Translations under genes and position numbers: made by a program
In this document: positions 35,601 through 50,600 of the stretch, piece after piece
How the letters are laid out: the number at the start of each line of letters is the position of its first letter
How positions within the stretch are numbered: position 1 is the stretch's first letter
Notes under the pieces: generated by a model
Database searches by the model: none
The model's input: only the letters and a program-made list of their open reading frames with translations
Told to the model about the DNA's origin: nothing
NCBI RefSeq assembly: GCF_040807025.1
Contig: NC_090952.1
Location: forward strand, 24,921,068-24,985,067
DNA: 64,000 nt
Reading direction: 5' to 3'
From: Struthio camelus
Taxonomy: Eukaryota > Chordata > Aves > Struthioniformes > Struthionidae

Positions 35601-38600
35601 TCTGCTTTGTTGCTTATTATTTGAGGAGGAGAAATGTATTTAGGCTACGAAATATATTGCAAAATCTTGTGCAGTAACAAAAGTGGACTAACCTTTGCTT
35701 TTTTTGATTTTTCATTTGTGACAAACACCTTGTCACATGAAACAATTTTTTTCAGAGCTGGTTCAAAAGTATAAGTCCATTTTATTGGCAGGATTGGCAC
35801 TCTACAGCTAAAACATGTGCTTAGCCAAAAGGTAACTGAACCAGACTGCCTGAAGGCTAGAATTCCCCAGAAGATGGAAAAATACTGAATAATTTATATT
35901 TGTGTTAAGTATTCTAAATGGCAGTGTGGAGAGACTTCTAAATTCCCTGCTTTTCTGTGGCTGTCCTACAGTCTGTTCTCACCCTTTTTTCAGCTGACCT
36001 GGGATTATGAGAGTTTGTTGCCTGCTGTGAAGATGAGGGCCCAGGTTACTAGATGCATAGCTTTAAGTTCTGGTTTACAGTAGCTACCCGTACTACTGTT
36101 AACCAGAAAAATAGTGATTCCTGACAGATCTAGAAAAGATTGTAGCACTTTGAAGAAAAAGCCTTATTCTTTATTACAGAACTAAAACAGTTTTTTGCTT
36201 GGGCAGACATGATTACCACTAATATGTTCTGAAGTGCTTGAAAGGTGCAATGTGACTGGTGAGGTATAATTTCTCAACAAAGATTTTTGTAGCCCAAGGA
36301 ACCCTGCATCTCAGGCTTATTCATAGCCTGCTGACCAGCAGATGTATCTGCAGAATACGTGGTTCCTTGACCATCTGTGTGTTAAAACAAACATCTACTT
36401 CAATTTGTCACTTTATCGCTTTATTGTGTTAATTGGTAGAGCTAACTTGTGGTGGATAAGAACTTGACTTAAAGGCTTAGCTAGAGCTAAAATGTTTATG
36501 GAAGTATTCAACTCATTACATGTGTTCAATGGGAGATATTATATCTTTACTTTTAAAGTAACAAAAGTAGCCACGACCATTCTTAAATGTTGCCCTGAGG
36601 TCTGGCATGAGTTGGAATCGTAGGGCAGTGTCAGCAGGAGGCACCAGCAAATAGGAACAGATGCTGAGCTGCTACAGCAGCGGCCTTCGTATCTCAAGAG
36701 AACGTTGTAGTTATGATTATCCCCCTTTAGGTCTGCACTTATGAACTGTTAGTTTACCTATTTTCTGCAGAGCTTTTTTTTTTTTTTTTCTCCTCCTACT
36801 TTATTCTGCACTCACCTTGTTTTCCAGTGTCCTTGTCTTCCAGCATTCTCATTTCCTTTTTAAATATTTCTACTTAGTTTATCCAATTAAAAGCAACTTT
36901 ATCCTCACAAAAAGTGTAAGTTATATAGTAAATGTTGGTCACAGTTGCACTGTTGTAGCCTTTTTCCTCTGCCTCGTGTCTCTTTAGATTGTGAAGTTTT
37001 AGGGGCAAAGACTGTGAATGTGTATATCCAAGCATATAGAGACTAACATAAGCTTTTTCTGGGGTTTTACATGCCTCCTAGTAAGGCTTAATGAACCCAG
37101 TCTTTGCATCTTTTAGGAGTGGGTTGATGATTACTTTCCCCTATTACTTTTCTCTGAAAAAGTTAAAATAATTTGAAGTGGAAATTAGAAATTTCAAAAT
37201 TAAAAAAAAAAAAGACTTAAGTGTTTGAATGCTTGTGAGCAACCAGTAAGTCATCTCATCAACTTAAGTGGGAGATGCCCTGAGTTATAATACGCGAGCT
37301 TAATACAAATTCTTGCTGAACTGTCATGAAAACACATTTCACTCTTTCTAATGTTAAGCTGCTTTAAAAATTCTAGGCTAGACAAAATACTAAAATGCCA
37401 TTTAGTTTAGGGAAGCGGATAAGCTCCGTGTGGGAGTTGTTGCCTAGCATTTCAAATTACAAAAGATTCCTGGGGCTTTATTGAAAGGTTATTATAAAAA
37501 ATTGCAAGAAGCCTTTAGAAGTGGAGAGGAAGCTAATCCTTGGCATGGAGTAATGTCCCTTCGACTATATAGTTGATTGGTGTATACGTTATTTTAAATG
37601 ATTCTCTGTTCTTTGTGTGTTCTTTGTGCTTTTGTTTTTGTTGTGCCGTGCTAAAATAACTGAACATACATATTCAAGAGTTGGAGCAGTATGCTATCAT
37701 ACTCTGGGAAAGCCTGGATCCTTCCAATGGGATAACATGGTGAGGAATTTGCTGAATTCATTTGTTGGTTTCATCACTGCTTTGGTGTGCAGCAAGTCAG
37801 CACCTGCAGGCCCCCCAGTTGCTTCAGCATTTGGATCAGAGCTTCTAGTTTAGTTTTTGAGTGACAATTTCGGAAAAAACCACGTACACTTGAACCAAGT
37901 GGAGATGCCTTAAATTAAAAACTAGAATTGCTTGAACCAAATGGCTAATGTAGACATGTCCAGTGTCTGCTAGGAGACTGCTTGGTTCAGTAGGAGTGGG
38001 CCAGAATAATGGCTTGGTTCCTCAAAGCTATCTTGGCCTCAAAGCCAATGAGCTAGATCGCAGTCCCTCCTTCCCAGAAATCTGTTAGAGACAACTATTG
38101 ATCTGTTACAGTTGCAGAAATACTTTATGTGGAAGAGCCATGCTTCAAACTGAGGGATTGCTTGTTCAAGTCCCTAATGTGATGAGAGGATAATTTTAAA
38201 GAGGATCTCTTTTGTTTAGTAGTGCTGTTTAGTTTGCAGAGTCAACAACTTGGAAGGTGTGAAGTATGGTTTCTGGTTGCCTGTGCAACTGGACTGTACT
38301 TTATGAGAATCTTAAATTGCATGGTCACGTACAGTTTTTCCTTTGTCACGTTCAGTGCTCAGACCATGTAACTAAAATTCATGACAAGGATGACCGTAAA
38401 GCAGGTATTTCCGAGCTCTTGAATTCATGGATTGGGAACCCAACACCACTTTAGGTCTTTTTGTAATTATCTTTCACATAAGTAGAATCTGTTTTGTGTT
38501 CTGTCAAACACTCGGTTTTTTAAAAAAAAAAAAAAAAAAAGAAAGAAAAAGCAGGTTGTAGCCACCTACAGTCTTGGGAGTGTTTTTTTTTTTCTTTCCT

Positions 38601-41600
38601 TTTCATTCTTTTAAACAGCTCAGAGAAGAAACGCAAGCAGAAGAGTATGAAACTGAGAAGCAATGTGAAAAAATTGCTAGTATCTAATGTGAAAAAGCCC
38701 TATACTAAAATTCTTTGATATTGTATTGCTAGGAGAACAGTTGCTCACATAACTGTGATCCGATACCCAGTGTTTCACTTAATAGCATATTGAGAGATGG
38801 GGCATGTGTTGGAGGACTGATTAAATGACTGACTGTGCACCAAAAGCTGACCAAAGTAATTCATTTTCCTGTAAGATTTTTCATTTCTCCCTAGCTATTA
38901 AACACTGGTCGTATCAATGGCAGGGAAACACATGCCTTTTATACATTCTCGGAGGTACCGAGTGTCTCAGCTGTGCGTCTTGCTATTTGATGACTAAAAG
39001 TTGAAACTGTACCAGTGCTCTTTCTGCTTTCAGTTTCAAAAACGTCTGCCTATTATTTCCCTTACAGTCTAATTATTGTCCTTTGAATTGTGAAAGTTTC
39101 TTTTTCCCTTTGCTGCCCTCTTCTTCTACATTATTACAAAATCTGTGTGTCCCAGCTGTGGAAAACTGTACTTCCTTCCCTGGCCTAATAGGCGTTTGGA
39201 AACAAGTGCCAATCCCGATGTGCATGCAGTCTCTGATCATTTTATACGAATGAAAAAATATTTTTCTAACTTATAAATTGAACATAACTGTGTTAAGACC
39301 AAAGGTCTATCTAGCCCTGTATTCTCTTTTAAAAGCTGATAATCTTTTCCTCTTACCTGATAACTTTGAGGCCCTATATTTTTGCTGAAAATAATCAATA
39401 TTGAGATCTATTCTGTGTAATCTCTTCTTACACTGAAAAATTTCCATTTGTGCACTTATGCTCTGTGTATGCTGCACAGTATCTTTTTTGAGATGATGTG
39501 ACTGGAACTTCATGCAGTATTTAAGATGTGGGTATGCAATGAAATCATTTTCTGTTCTGTGTGCCTAGCATTGTTTTGGGCCTGTGACTTGAGTTGCTAT
39601 TTTCAAATAAGGAAGAATTGAGTAATAAAGTTGCATCAATCCCAGCTTCAAAACTTCAGCATATCTACTTCTGAGTTAGTAATTAAATTCAATCTGTTAA
39701 AGACAGAGACGTGTGTGAAAGTGAAATTCTCACAGAACTGTGTCTTAAGAAGAGTAGGAAGCAAGACTGGAAACACAGAAGTAGGACTTGCTATGCATGC
39801 AACTGCTGGAAATGCAAAGTTTTAAACATTTTAATTCTTTTTTTTAAATCATAAGCAACTGCAATATTAATTGTGAAGTGAAGATGAAGTTCCTGCAACA
39901 TAATTTAAGTTTACTTAAGTACATATGAAAAGTCTAACCAGTGGATTAATATAGTTTCTAAAGTAGGTCTTTCTGAACAGAAGCATTAAAAAACTTATTT
40001 CTTAAAATGGCCTTGTGCTTATATAGAAACATTAAGTGGTTTACTTTTTCTACAGATTGACTCCATATTCAAGTTAGAAAGGCTTATAGTCTTCTAAAAG
40101 TTACACTGCTTTGAGGGAGGTTTTCTAGTTACAGTTTTTACAATTAATATTCCAGATGATTTGTAGTTAAATTTTAATTATGGCCGTTCCACTTACATTT
40201 AAAAAAACATCTGGAATCATTTGGAGGATGATCTCCTTCAAGAAGTCGTTAAATGCGCGTATATATAACATCCTATTTTGTACTAATGCCCTAACTTTTT
40301 TTTGACTGTAGAACAACAAAGGTCAGTGCTAAATACTCAGGCTTAACTTCATAACGTGAGTAGTGCCTGTGTGTACTGTTTTTAAAAAAAAAAAAAAAAT
40401 TCTGTTATGCCTCTACTTCCCATTTTGTCGACAGTGCTACAGAGTGTGAATCCTGCTATTTATGGTTGCATAATAAATAGGGACTTATATTGAACTTCTG
40501 TCTATTCCATATCATTTTATTATGTCAATTAAAATATGAAGCAGCCACAAAGATAGTAAGTGAAAACAGACTTTGCTTCTATTTTTTTTTCAGAGAATAC
40601 ACATTAGATAAAAGCTAATTTAAATATTATTGGTTTTGTTTATTTTCCAGCTGAAGTGGTGGCTGTCTACATCTGTAGGCACAATCACTCTAAATTCTGA
40701 CATCTTTTAATAGTCCAGTGCTTAATTTTGGAAACTAAGTAAATACAAAGAGTTCTGATATTAGATGTTAAATTAATCGGGCTTCTATTTTCCTTTTCAA
40801 ATAAAAGCTTTAGAATAAGTTTAACACCCTAGTCATGCATTAGCCTTAAGATTTGAACTCTGAGCCCCCAAGTGCAGTGCATAGAGTTTGAGGGGAATCC
40901 TCATGAGCATACATTTTCACATAAAGCTTGGGAAGCTTAAGAGCTCCTTTCTTCTGAGGTTCCTGAAAATATTAGGATGAACCAGTAGTTTCTGAAACCT
41001 TATTTTGGATGTTATTTCAGTTTGAATGGAAAGCGTTAGGTACCTTACGCAAAGCACTTGCAGTCTGCCCCCATGAGAAAAACTGTCTCAGGTAATCTCT
41101 CTCAATCCTTTTCCTCCTCTCTCCAAAACCAGCTTTCACTTCCTGGCTTCATCTTTTTTTCTGTCCTGCAATAGATAATAACATAGCAGCAAAGCACTTA
41201 GAACAGTTACAGCAACTTTGCTTAGCAAAACTGACTCCGTGGAATAGGACACAAACCTGGTAGTTTTCTCCTGGTGGAATGCTCTTCCAGGAGGGAGACT
41301 TGGCTTTCTGCCGGAGATGAGAGAGTGAGAAAGATTGGATATTTGTGTCACGGAAGAATAGTTGGCAGAACGTGTAAATCATAAGGTAGTTTGGGGATGT
41401 AACATTTAGTAAACACGTTTGCTTGCCTGTATTTCTTCATTACCATTGGCCTGTCAAATGATTTAATAATCACTGTGTGAAATGTAATTAAACTGAGGAG
41501 GAGTTTGTTTGTTTGTTTGTTTGTTTTTCTCATGCTGTTATTGTGCCATATAAATGCTAGCCATCACAGTATTTGCATTGCAAGATGTCCATGCATTGTG

Positions 41601-44600
41601 TGGACGTGGAAAACTTATGTCTCCTGGAATCATAATATGCAGATGTTTCTGAAGTATTTGAGATTGCATATTTTAGGAGTTCTGGGTTTTTTTTTCTTAT
41701 TTTCCTCAGAGCCAGAAGCATAATTGGTTCTTTTAGTCTGACTTTCTTGCATCTAACAGACTACTTCCCATGTGGTGATCTCAGATCCATGTTTAGATTG
41801 GGTAAAAGTATATCTTATGCTTTCAATTTAATTTGATACCTTCATTGACTTCTATAGGATAGGTTACCTGATTAAGTTGCTGTTGTGCTTAGATGTTTTT
41901 AGGCTTAGATGCTACTAAAGTGTTTCCAGAAAAACTGGATAGTCTTTGCATGTTCCTAATTAGGGGAACGGACCCGGTGCTTTTCCTTGTAATTTAGTTT
42001 CCAAATAAAATTTTGGAACAGTTTGGGCACACCAAAAAGAAAAAACTCTATCATAGGTCAGCATGTTTTTATGAAAATGCATGTCTCAACATGGCGTTTA
42101 AGTATAGGTTTCTCAACTAGTCCTTGCATTTCAAATTCAACCTTTAGCTCAAGCAAAGCGTGATCTAACAGAGAGGGAAATGGAACATAAAAATGGTTGC
42201 GCTGGATCAAAGCAAAGGCCAATCTACTCTGGCAACATCTTTGTTAATAAGTAACAAATGTAGAGGGAGAGCAGATGTTAAACATGATGTTAATACTTTT
42301 TGACTGCCTTACTGTACTTTAAATTAAACCTGAGAAAATTTGAGGCTTCTGTTTTTGCTTTTAGAACATGACTTAAGCTTATGGAAAATGCCTTCTTACT
42401 TCCACTAGCTCCCCTTCCAAAATCTGACTTTCTCTTCTTTTTTCCCCCAAACTCTTCTGTTCTGAACCTCCAATACTGTGCCTTTAAATTATCCCCTTGC
42501 AGTCAGTGAAGGCTTAGTTTCTTTTTAACAAACTTCCTCAGGGTTTTTTAGTTCCTCTTTTTAAATTAGCCTCAGTAATGGTATGCTTTTGGCTTTTGTT
42601 GCTTCTGCAGAGATATTGAATTGAAATATGCCATGGTTCATGAGTGATCATTAGTGGTGTCCTGTATTTAGTCTTTTCATAACACCCACAATTTAGAGTT
42701 GTCCAGTCTAAACTGTGTTAAGCAAAGAATTTGTGTAATTTCACTTCTAGATGAGTTGTCATCATAAATCACGTGCACTTCTGCACTTGCCAGCTTTCCT
42801 TGCTTCTTCAATCTATTAACTCTTGAAAAACCATTCTCGTTTTAAGTGCCAGCAACCTGCTTCCACTTTGATTTAGATGAAATCTACCCTGCTTATAAAA
42901 GAGCACTCTTACTTCCAAAATTTCTCCAGCTCCTAATGGATATGACCCCCTTTCCTTATGATAGTTTCTCAATTGTTTATTGCATCTTTAGTTTTCAAGT
43001 TGCCTAAGTTGCATAAATTCACGTCCACGTTTCATAAGGTGGGTTAGCATCTGTTATGCTAAATAAATCTATTGTTCATTGTAAAAGCACTTTTGGAGTA
43101 GAAACCATTTTTCATTTTGGATAAAGAATAGCATCATCTATCTGTAAAAAAGCCATAAGTAGATGTGATTTATGAATGCTATGGAAAAATATATAGACTC
43201 GAATCTTTCGCTTTAGAGAGATCTGAGCTCATGGAGCTATTCTAATTTTTTTTTGAAATAAAAGTTTGCAGAAATTGCTTGGAAGAGAAACAATGCTATC
43301 TTCCAACTTTTTATTAACTTTATTTTACAATCGATGGTTAAGGGGTGTTATTTCTAAATTTAAAACCTGACTTTTGGTTTTCATTTCATTATAGAAAAGT
43401 GAAATCTTTCCTCTGAGTTTAAAAGCATTGTCTTTAGTGAAATGTTTTAACTTTAATATATACCACTTTCCCAATACTTGTATATTTTCTTTTAATGTGA
43501 AATTTTCACGTGCAAGGCTAAACAAAGCGACTTAAACCAGACGGTACGAATATGATTTTTCTTCGGGTCAGGTTAGTAACCACCGCTGCTTCTGTATCGC
43601 CTGTCGTTCAGTCATTGCCCTCATTGGGGGTTGGAGTACGCTCTAGCTATTAATCTGGCCCGCTCCTGGGTTTTATTTCTACAGAAAAAATGGCAAAGCA
43701 GCTTTTTCCCCTGTGTTTTTCCTAGATGTGTAGTTGGGATGTGGCTGGATGGACACACAGCAGCAGAATCATCATGGTACCCTTGAATCTAGGTGTTACC
43801 AGCAGTACTGCTCTTTGGAGTAGTGGCTATAAGGTAGATTCTGCAATTTGTATTTTGTAGGCTAGACCGTTGTACTTGTCTTCAACTATCTTTCCAGCTG
43901 CTGCTGAAACAAAATCAGGAAGAGTCTTAAAATTGATTTCTTCAGAAGAAAATTACCTAAGCAAGTCTCTTGAAGTGATGGTGGTTCTAGAACTTTGCCA
44001 GCAGTAAGACTGTGTTGGCCTATTTTGCATGCGTTTATCCTACCCTACTGGATATCGGTATAAGAGAATCTTTGTTCAGCTTGAAAAGGATTTTGTGGAA
44101 AATCTGTTTATATGTAAGCTAGTGTATTCCTATGATATTTTGAAATGCTGGGAAACAGAAAACAAACTCTGTTACTTTGAAGACTTTCTCAAAGTATGCT
44201 GAAATTGTTTTGGTAGACTTTTCAATTTTAGTTGGATGTTTAGTTGTAGCTAATTCTGTGTCCTACCGTCTCTTTTCATTCAGAGCATTAAGAATCCCAG
44301 TCCTGCAACCTAAATCTCTCTCTTCCTGCCTCTTGAAGCTAGAGTTTGCAGAATTTGGTGTCAGCAGTGTTCCTTACTTGGGCAATCTGATGACAAGGAC
44401 GGCTTTGCGATACTTATGCTTGAGAGCATTTCTTAGAAATGATGCAACGGTGGAGTGGCAGCCAGTTAGCTCACAAATCTCACGTGTTCTAGGCTTTAGG
44501 AAGCAAAGTTAATGCTACTTGCAAGACTAAAGCTACTGGAAGGTGATGGTTTTTTGTACCAGTCCGTTTTATTGGATGGGTATTTGCTGCACGCTCTGGC

Positions 44601-47600
44601 TGGCCTTCACCACTACAAGGGACACTGATGACTTACGTTCAATCTGTAGTGTACCAGGTTCTTTCCTGCAAAGAAAGTGTTCTGCCCTGCTGGCCCCCAG
44701 CCTATAGTGTTGCATGGGGTTATTCTGCCCCGGGTCCAAGTCTTTGCCTTTATTTGACTGGATGAGTTGTCTGTCAGTCAAGATCACGCTCTCTCCAACT
44801 TGGCACCATCCATAAATTTCCTAAGAGTGCATTCCCTCCCGTTTTCCAGATTGTTGACATAGATATTATAACAGTATTGTCCCCTATTTACCCCAGAGAA
44901 ATGTCACTCATAGCTGATCTGCCAGTTACAGTTCAAACTTCTGAGCTCTCTTTGACCCTGGCAATCAAGTCAGTTCTTCAGCCGCTTTCTAGTCTGCGTC
45001 TCCAATCTGGTGGAACAAACAAAATGGTATGTTTGTTCCACTAATAGTGCAACAGTGGCTAAGCAGAAGCACAGTCATTTCTGTGCAAGTTTTAAAGACT
45101 AATAACTAAAACTTGAAGTATTGGCATTGCCTCTTGTTAAAAGAGCATGTCTGGTTTCTGAGAGACCACATCCTTGGAAAGATCTTAGGTTGGGAACAAG
45201 AGTTACCTTTGAAAACACAAGACATTTTGTCTCAAGTAAATATCTTTCTCTTCCAAGATGATAACTTCTGTATGGTATAGGTTTTGGTGATTGATAATTT
45301 CCAGGCTTCAAGGGTCGCATTCCACTTTTTTTTTTTGATTGCATATTGTATATACTTGTCAGAGATGGTATAGATTCTGTCAAAACCGATTTAAGTCAGT
45401 ATTATGACAAAAAAGTACACTGTCAAAATATATCTTTAGCATGCAGATTTGCATGATACGGTCATGCATTATCAGACTAGTTCTAGCCCAAATGTTATGT
45501 TTCCTTTGTCAAAGGAAAACCACTTTTGCTCTTAGTCTAGGCTAAATTGCATCCTTATTTTCATAGCTAAACAATTTTGACATTAGTTTGTGTAGTTTTA
45601 TTCTCTTTTGAGCTAAGTTATAAGTGTGAAACCGGAGAACAGACCAGTAACTTTGCTTAGGATAAAGAATAAATAGGTAGATAAGAATTGTGGTTGTCTA
45701 ACTGAGTAAATATGTAAGCATTTTGTGCCAGTTGGGCTTTGTCATTGCAGGTATTATGCACAGTGAAATTAGATTCTAATGTAACTGTCAAGAACAGAAA
45801 AAGTTATCTGTTTACTTGTAGTTTGTGACTTACTGTTCTGTCTCGAATGAAAAAAATTAAAACAGTTGTACAGAGCAAAGACTGATGGAGGGGACAATTA
45901 TAATTGATATTCAGTTGCATTTAAGTGTTCTTAATTATATAGTGGATATAGTCTTTTTTTGTGTGTTTGTTGTGTTTATTACATCTAGTGGCATCCAATA
46001 GCCTCTGGTAAAACCAAACTATTTAGACTTTTTGCAACAAATTAATTTTTAGGAGCGTGGCAAGAGTAACTGTGGGTATTTGCACGTCCTCCTGTTGTGG
46101 GCAAATGTTGGACTAAATTACTTCTTTTTCTTTATTCCCAGATCTTTCAAAGAACAGATTTACGGAAATTCCTCCTGATGTTTGGCTGTTTGCACCTCTT
46201 GAAACTTTAAATTTGTATCATAATTGCATCAAATCCATTCCAGAATCTATTAAAAATCTGCAAATGCTTACTTACCTTAATATTAGGTGAGTAACCCTTG
46301 TCATTCTTTCTTCTGTGCTTCCTCAGAGAGGTGGCATCTTACTTCCTCAGGACTTCGAGTGCCCTTGTGCCCTTACTTCCCCCCAGACAGATAAAATGAT
46401 GCTCTTAGTTGTTTGCCATATCCTTAGTGCTTTAGGATGAGCAGTTCTTGTTGCTTCCTTTGTGGGAAGGAGTTGACAGCGTCATGAAACTGTAGGCAAT
46501 TCATTGCAATAGCTGTCTATAAAGAAAGTTTGGGAAGTTTTATTTGTTGTTAATGTTTTGCAGGGGGACCGTGATTAAAAACTACGAATATAGAAATTCA
46601 TTGTTTTTCTCAAGAGGGTAAATTACTCTGGCCAGAAGGCTCTGCTCATTTTGTACATTAGTCGCATCCATTTCTATTTTTAGACTTGGAAAACATATAG
46701 TTGGATCTTCTCAGAAGAACAGAAAATGAGTATTAGCTCTACTGGAAATCGTCTAAGGTACTATATGAATGTACAGGAGCAGAGGGATCTAGAGGAACCC
46801 TTCCATAAAGAGTTGAGACCTTGTTTTCCACAATATGCCCGGTTTCTTAAACTGACTGTCTAAAGTCCAGAACAGTCTTTTCAACCAAGAGCTATTTAAC
46901 ATATGAAATTGGTTTCAGAAATAATTTTTTGCACAAACTTGAAATTACTTTTTGAATTGATACTTGGAAGGAAAAGAAAAAAAAACATTAACTATGTCTT
47001 AATCTTCAAATATCAGTATTTACAATTTCCAAGAATTGCCTGCTCTTTGGTGGCTTTAAAGGGTATTAATTACATGATAAAACTGCAGTGTTTTCTGAAA
47101 GAAATTTGACCTAATTTCTTTCATAGAGCAACAAAAGCACATTTCTGTGTTGATGGTAACTGAGCTGCCGAATGTAATTTTTGATACAGAAATAAAGGAA
47201 CAACTGATTCTAAGTGAGCATTGCATGTTGTTTCAGTAGTTGGCTCATCCAATGGCCTTTTTCCTTACCTTGCTTTGTCTTTTGTTTTTGTGCTAATGTC
47301 CGAGGACTCTATTTTCAGGATGCATGAACATGTGGACAGCAGTAGTTAAGCATAGGCTAAAATATTAACTTACTAGTTCAGTATTTTGATTACAGAAGAA
47401 AACCACATGATCCCAAATTCTAATTTTGGATGCAGAAGAGCAAAGAACAGTATTATGCAATTCATTGTAAAGTAGGCAGCTCCTTTTTTTCAAAAGAACT
47501 TCAGAGGTAATTGATTTTAAGTCATGCAGAGAATTGCAGTTTCACTGCAAAGTTTTTTTTTTTTTCAAGTAAATAAAACATTTTCATTTACTTACACGTG

Positions 47601-50600
47601 ATATTTTTGCTTTCCACACACTCAACAGACCACCAATCAGAAAAAGCCAGTCATATCTGCCTGAAATTCAAAATAAAAATAAGCTTATTGCAAGCCTACA
47701 CCCAAAACTAACTTTTTTTTTTCCACTTAGTATTAACATCAAGGATGTATTGCTCTTCATAAAGATAGTGATACCAGTTTACTGTCAGCTTGCTTTGTCA
47801 AAATTGCACTACTTTGAAGCTGAAATGTTGCAGGGGCGTAGTGATTTTGTTGTTCTTGCAGACATACAAACTATAGTCATGTAAAGGTGTAATTGAAAAA
47901 GTTCAGGTTTTCAACATGAAAGCAATGTTTTTGTGTAATGGAATTGTATCAGAACAGTTTAAAACTTTTATTTTTTTTCTTCATATAGTGTGAAAACAAA
48001 TGTCAGCTCTTCAATAGGGTCTTGCAAAATAGAACTTTTGGGTTCTGGACACTTCTTGAAAGTGCTGAACAACTTCACTTTCATGTGTGAAAGCAATTGC
48101 TTTCACATCACATCTTAACAAGCTGGTTTTCCAATGGCTTTTTTTAAAATGTACAAGTAGTTTACCAGAAAAAAACAATATGAATTTCTGGCAGGAGGCA
48201 GCCTGCAGTTGGTAGCTTTTCTGAAATCAATTTAAATTAAATTGCAAGCGATAATAGCTTTCTTGTTAATATAGCAGGCGTATGTGCATGCAGTTGGTGC
48301 ACACAGCAGAAATCAACATTAATTAAAACATACCTTCCAGACCATTGCTCAGCAAAGTAATAAATAGATGTTTAGGGCTTTTGGTAATGGATCAGGAGTG
48401 CTGTAACCATGTGCTGTGAGAAGCAATGATCTTGCCACTTTGAGGACATGAAGTTTATATTGGTAGACTCTGTCAGATCAGTGGGTCCTTCTGAAGGCAT
48501 CAGAAACAGTGTAAAAGTAAATATCAAGCATGAACAATATTGTATGCCATAGTTAATGCAGCAGAAACGTGGTCAGTATTTGTGAGTGTTTGATTCATGT
48601 TGACTTAATTTTGGTGAAAGATTTCTAATTGCACAGATGCAGTATTAATAATTAGAGTGACAGTATTCATGACAAGGTGCTAGATTAGCTGCAACTCTCC
48701 ATCGAGAAGAGGAAATGCAGCTGGATGTCATTCCACAGAGCTTCAGGAATGCAACTTAGAATACCCTGTGCTTTTGTTGCTGTTTACAGCTACATTTATA
48801 GCTCAGTGGGCTTTTTGTTTCTTTGGACCAATTTCTCTGTGTGTACTTTTTATTGTTAGAAGATCAGTTATAGTACACCTGCATTTACTAAATGAGATGG
48901 AGACCTAGAACTTATTCAGCTGAGAGACGCTTTATCTGGTAAGGAATTCATGGTGGAGATCGTAGCTTAAATCTAGATGAAGTTGCGGTTGGTGGAGGAT
49001 ATCTTATAGAGCAGGAGAGATGCTGCATAATGTGCATCTCAGACTCCCTGTCGAGCGGAATATGATAATCTGTCCTTTCTTGTTTGTTGTTTTTTTCTTT
49101 CAAGTCGAAATCTTTTATCAACATTGCCAAAATACCTGTTTGATCTTCCACTTAAAGTTTTGGTAGTCAGTAATAATAAGCTGGTCTCCATTCCGGAAGA
49201 AATTGGGAAGTTGAGAGATCTAATGGAATTGGTAAGTATAATTGTAAACCACTCTTAAGTACACTATAAGCAGCCTATTTGCAATGTAAGAAAAATATTA
49301 GTTCATTATCACTTTTGCATATAGGAATGCAGAATGTAAATTCAGTTTTGCCATTTTCTCAGTGTTTGATCTCAAATTACAGAATAATAGTTATTGTAGA
49401 ACTTCAAAATTTGGGATAAACACAAAAATCAATATGTTGAATTAACTGAAGATTAGTAGTTTCATAAATAAAACTGCTCTTTAGATTATTGCATGTGAGC
49501 TCTTAGTTTGTATATGGTTAAAAATGGTGATTTTTTTCCCCCTGTGTTTACATCCTTTACAGTAATCATAAGTTTATATATTTTTCTTTTATGCTGTCAG
49601 GAATCTTATTCCTACCTGAACAGTTGAAGTCTGTTTAGTCTGTCCATACAAGTAATACTGTACCATCTTTGTTGTCCTGTTTTGTATTTGTATCCAATTC
49701 TGCTATTACTTTATGTGGGCTAGGGTATTCACAGTTAAGCTGTCTGTGCAACATAATTTTATTGAATGGCACACTGAATTTTTTGTGTTTTGTCTTCTGT
49801 TACTTTCCTTATTTATTAATAACCAATTTATTTTGTTCTGATGGTTACTGAGTATTAAGGACATTTTAGAAAACGATGGGTAATTATCAACAGATCTTAT
49901 TTCTGGGTGGTAATAAATAATTTAGACTTTTTATTTTTTTGATACCCTTAAAATCTTCATACGTTGTGTGTTAAATATTATTCTGCAATCAGTGATACTG
50001 TGAAACCACTGAAGAAAATAATTCCAACAATTTGGAAAAGAAATAAGTTCTTACTAAAAAGTTTTACTCCTTTCACATGAGGCCAGAACAAAGTTTCTAA
50101 TCAGTCAGGAATACAATTTCACTTTTTTTCCTCTCACCTCTCAGTGGAGAAAAAGTGATTAGTTGTAATTAGTTTATTTTTGCGTACTGCTTTGAAGTAG
50201 GTATCTTTGGTGGCACAAGTGCAAGGAGGGTGTAGCCTGGAACATTGCATCTCTTGGCACTAAGAAAGTATGACCGTCTCCAAAGCTTCTCAAGAGTGAA
50301 AAGACTGATTAAGCTAAAGCTCCTCCTTTATCGTTTTCTTAGCATCTCCCTTAGGTCAATCTGTTCTCTAGAGACTAAAGAAACATTTTAAAGAGAAAAA
50401 GGCTAAATTTCAGACAAGTAGTTGAAGCATCCATTTTGTTTCTTGACTCAGCGTAGGAGCATGCATATGTAGGCCTTGCTTGCAAAAGAAGTGGCTGTTT
50501 TTGCTGTGAAGAATTTTAAAGCGGTTATACGAAAGCTAAGCTGTAAAACCGAGCAAGAACTCGCTGAAGGAGGAAGGCAATGTTACGTGCAGTCAAGATT

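Larger units (their letters stand above)
29605..46141 (+). other. LRCH2: LRCH2 intron 1 (16.5 kb)
   Basis: Starts with two G-rich minisatellites (29740-31240, listed separately) and then becomes AT-rich. It contains a diverged CR1 fragment at about 39296-39605, possible CR1 traces at 42195-42262, a larger CR1 fragment at 44580-45010, a CT-rich tract at 35566-35602, a (TTTG)n run at 41503-41526 and several A or T homopolymers. No internal gene or retrocopy was recognised; the RBMXL3 retrogene of the human locus has no visible counterpart here. Confidence 0.7.

Noticed and set aside
44569-45383. Minus-strand small frames in intron 1
   Set aside because: They overlap an old CR1 fragment or unremarkable sequence; no intact reverse-transcriptase frame remains.
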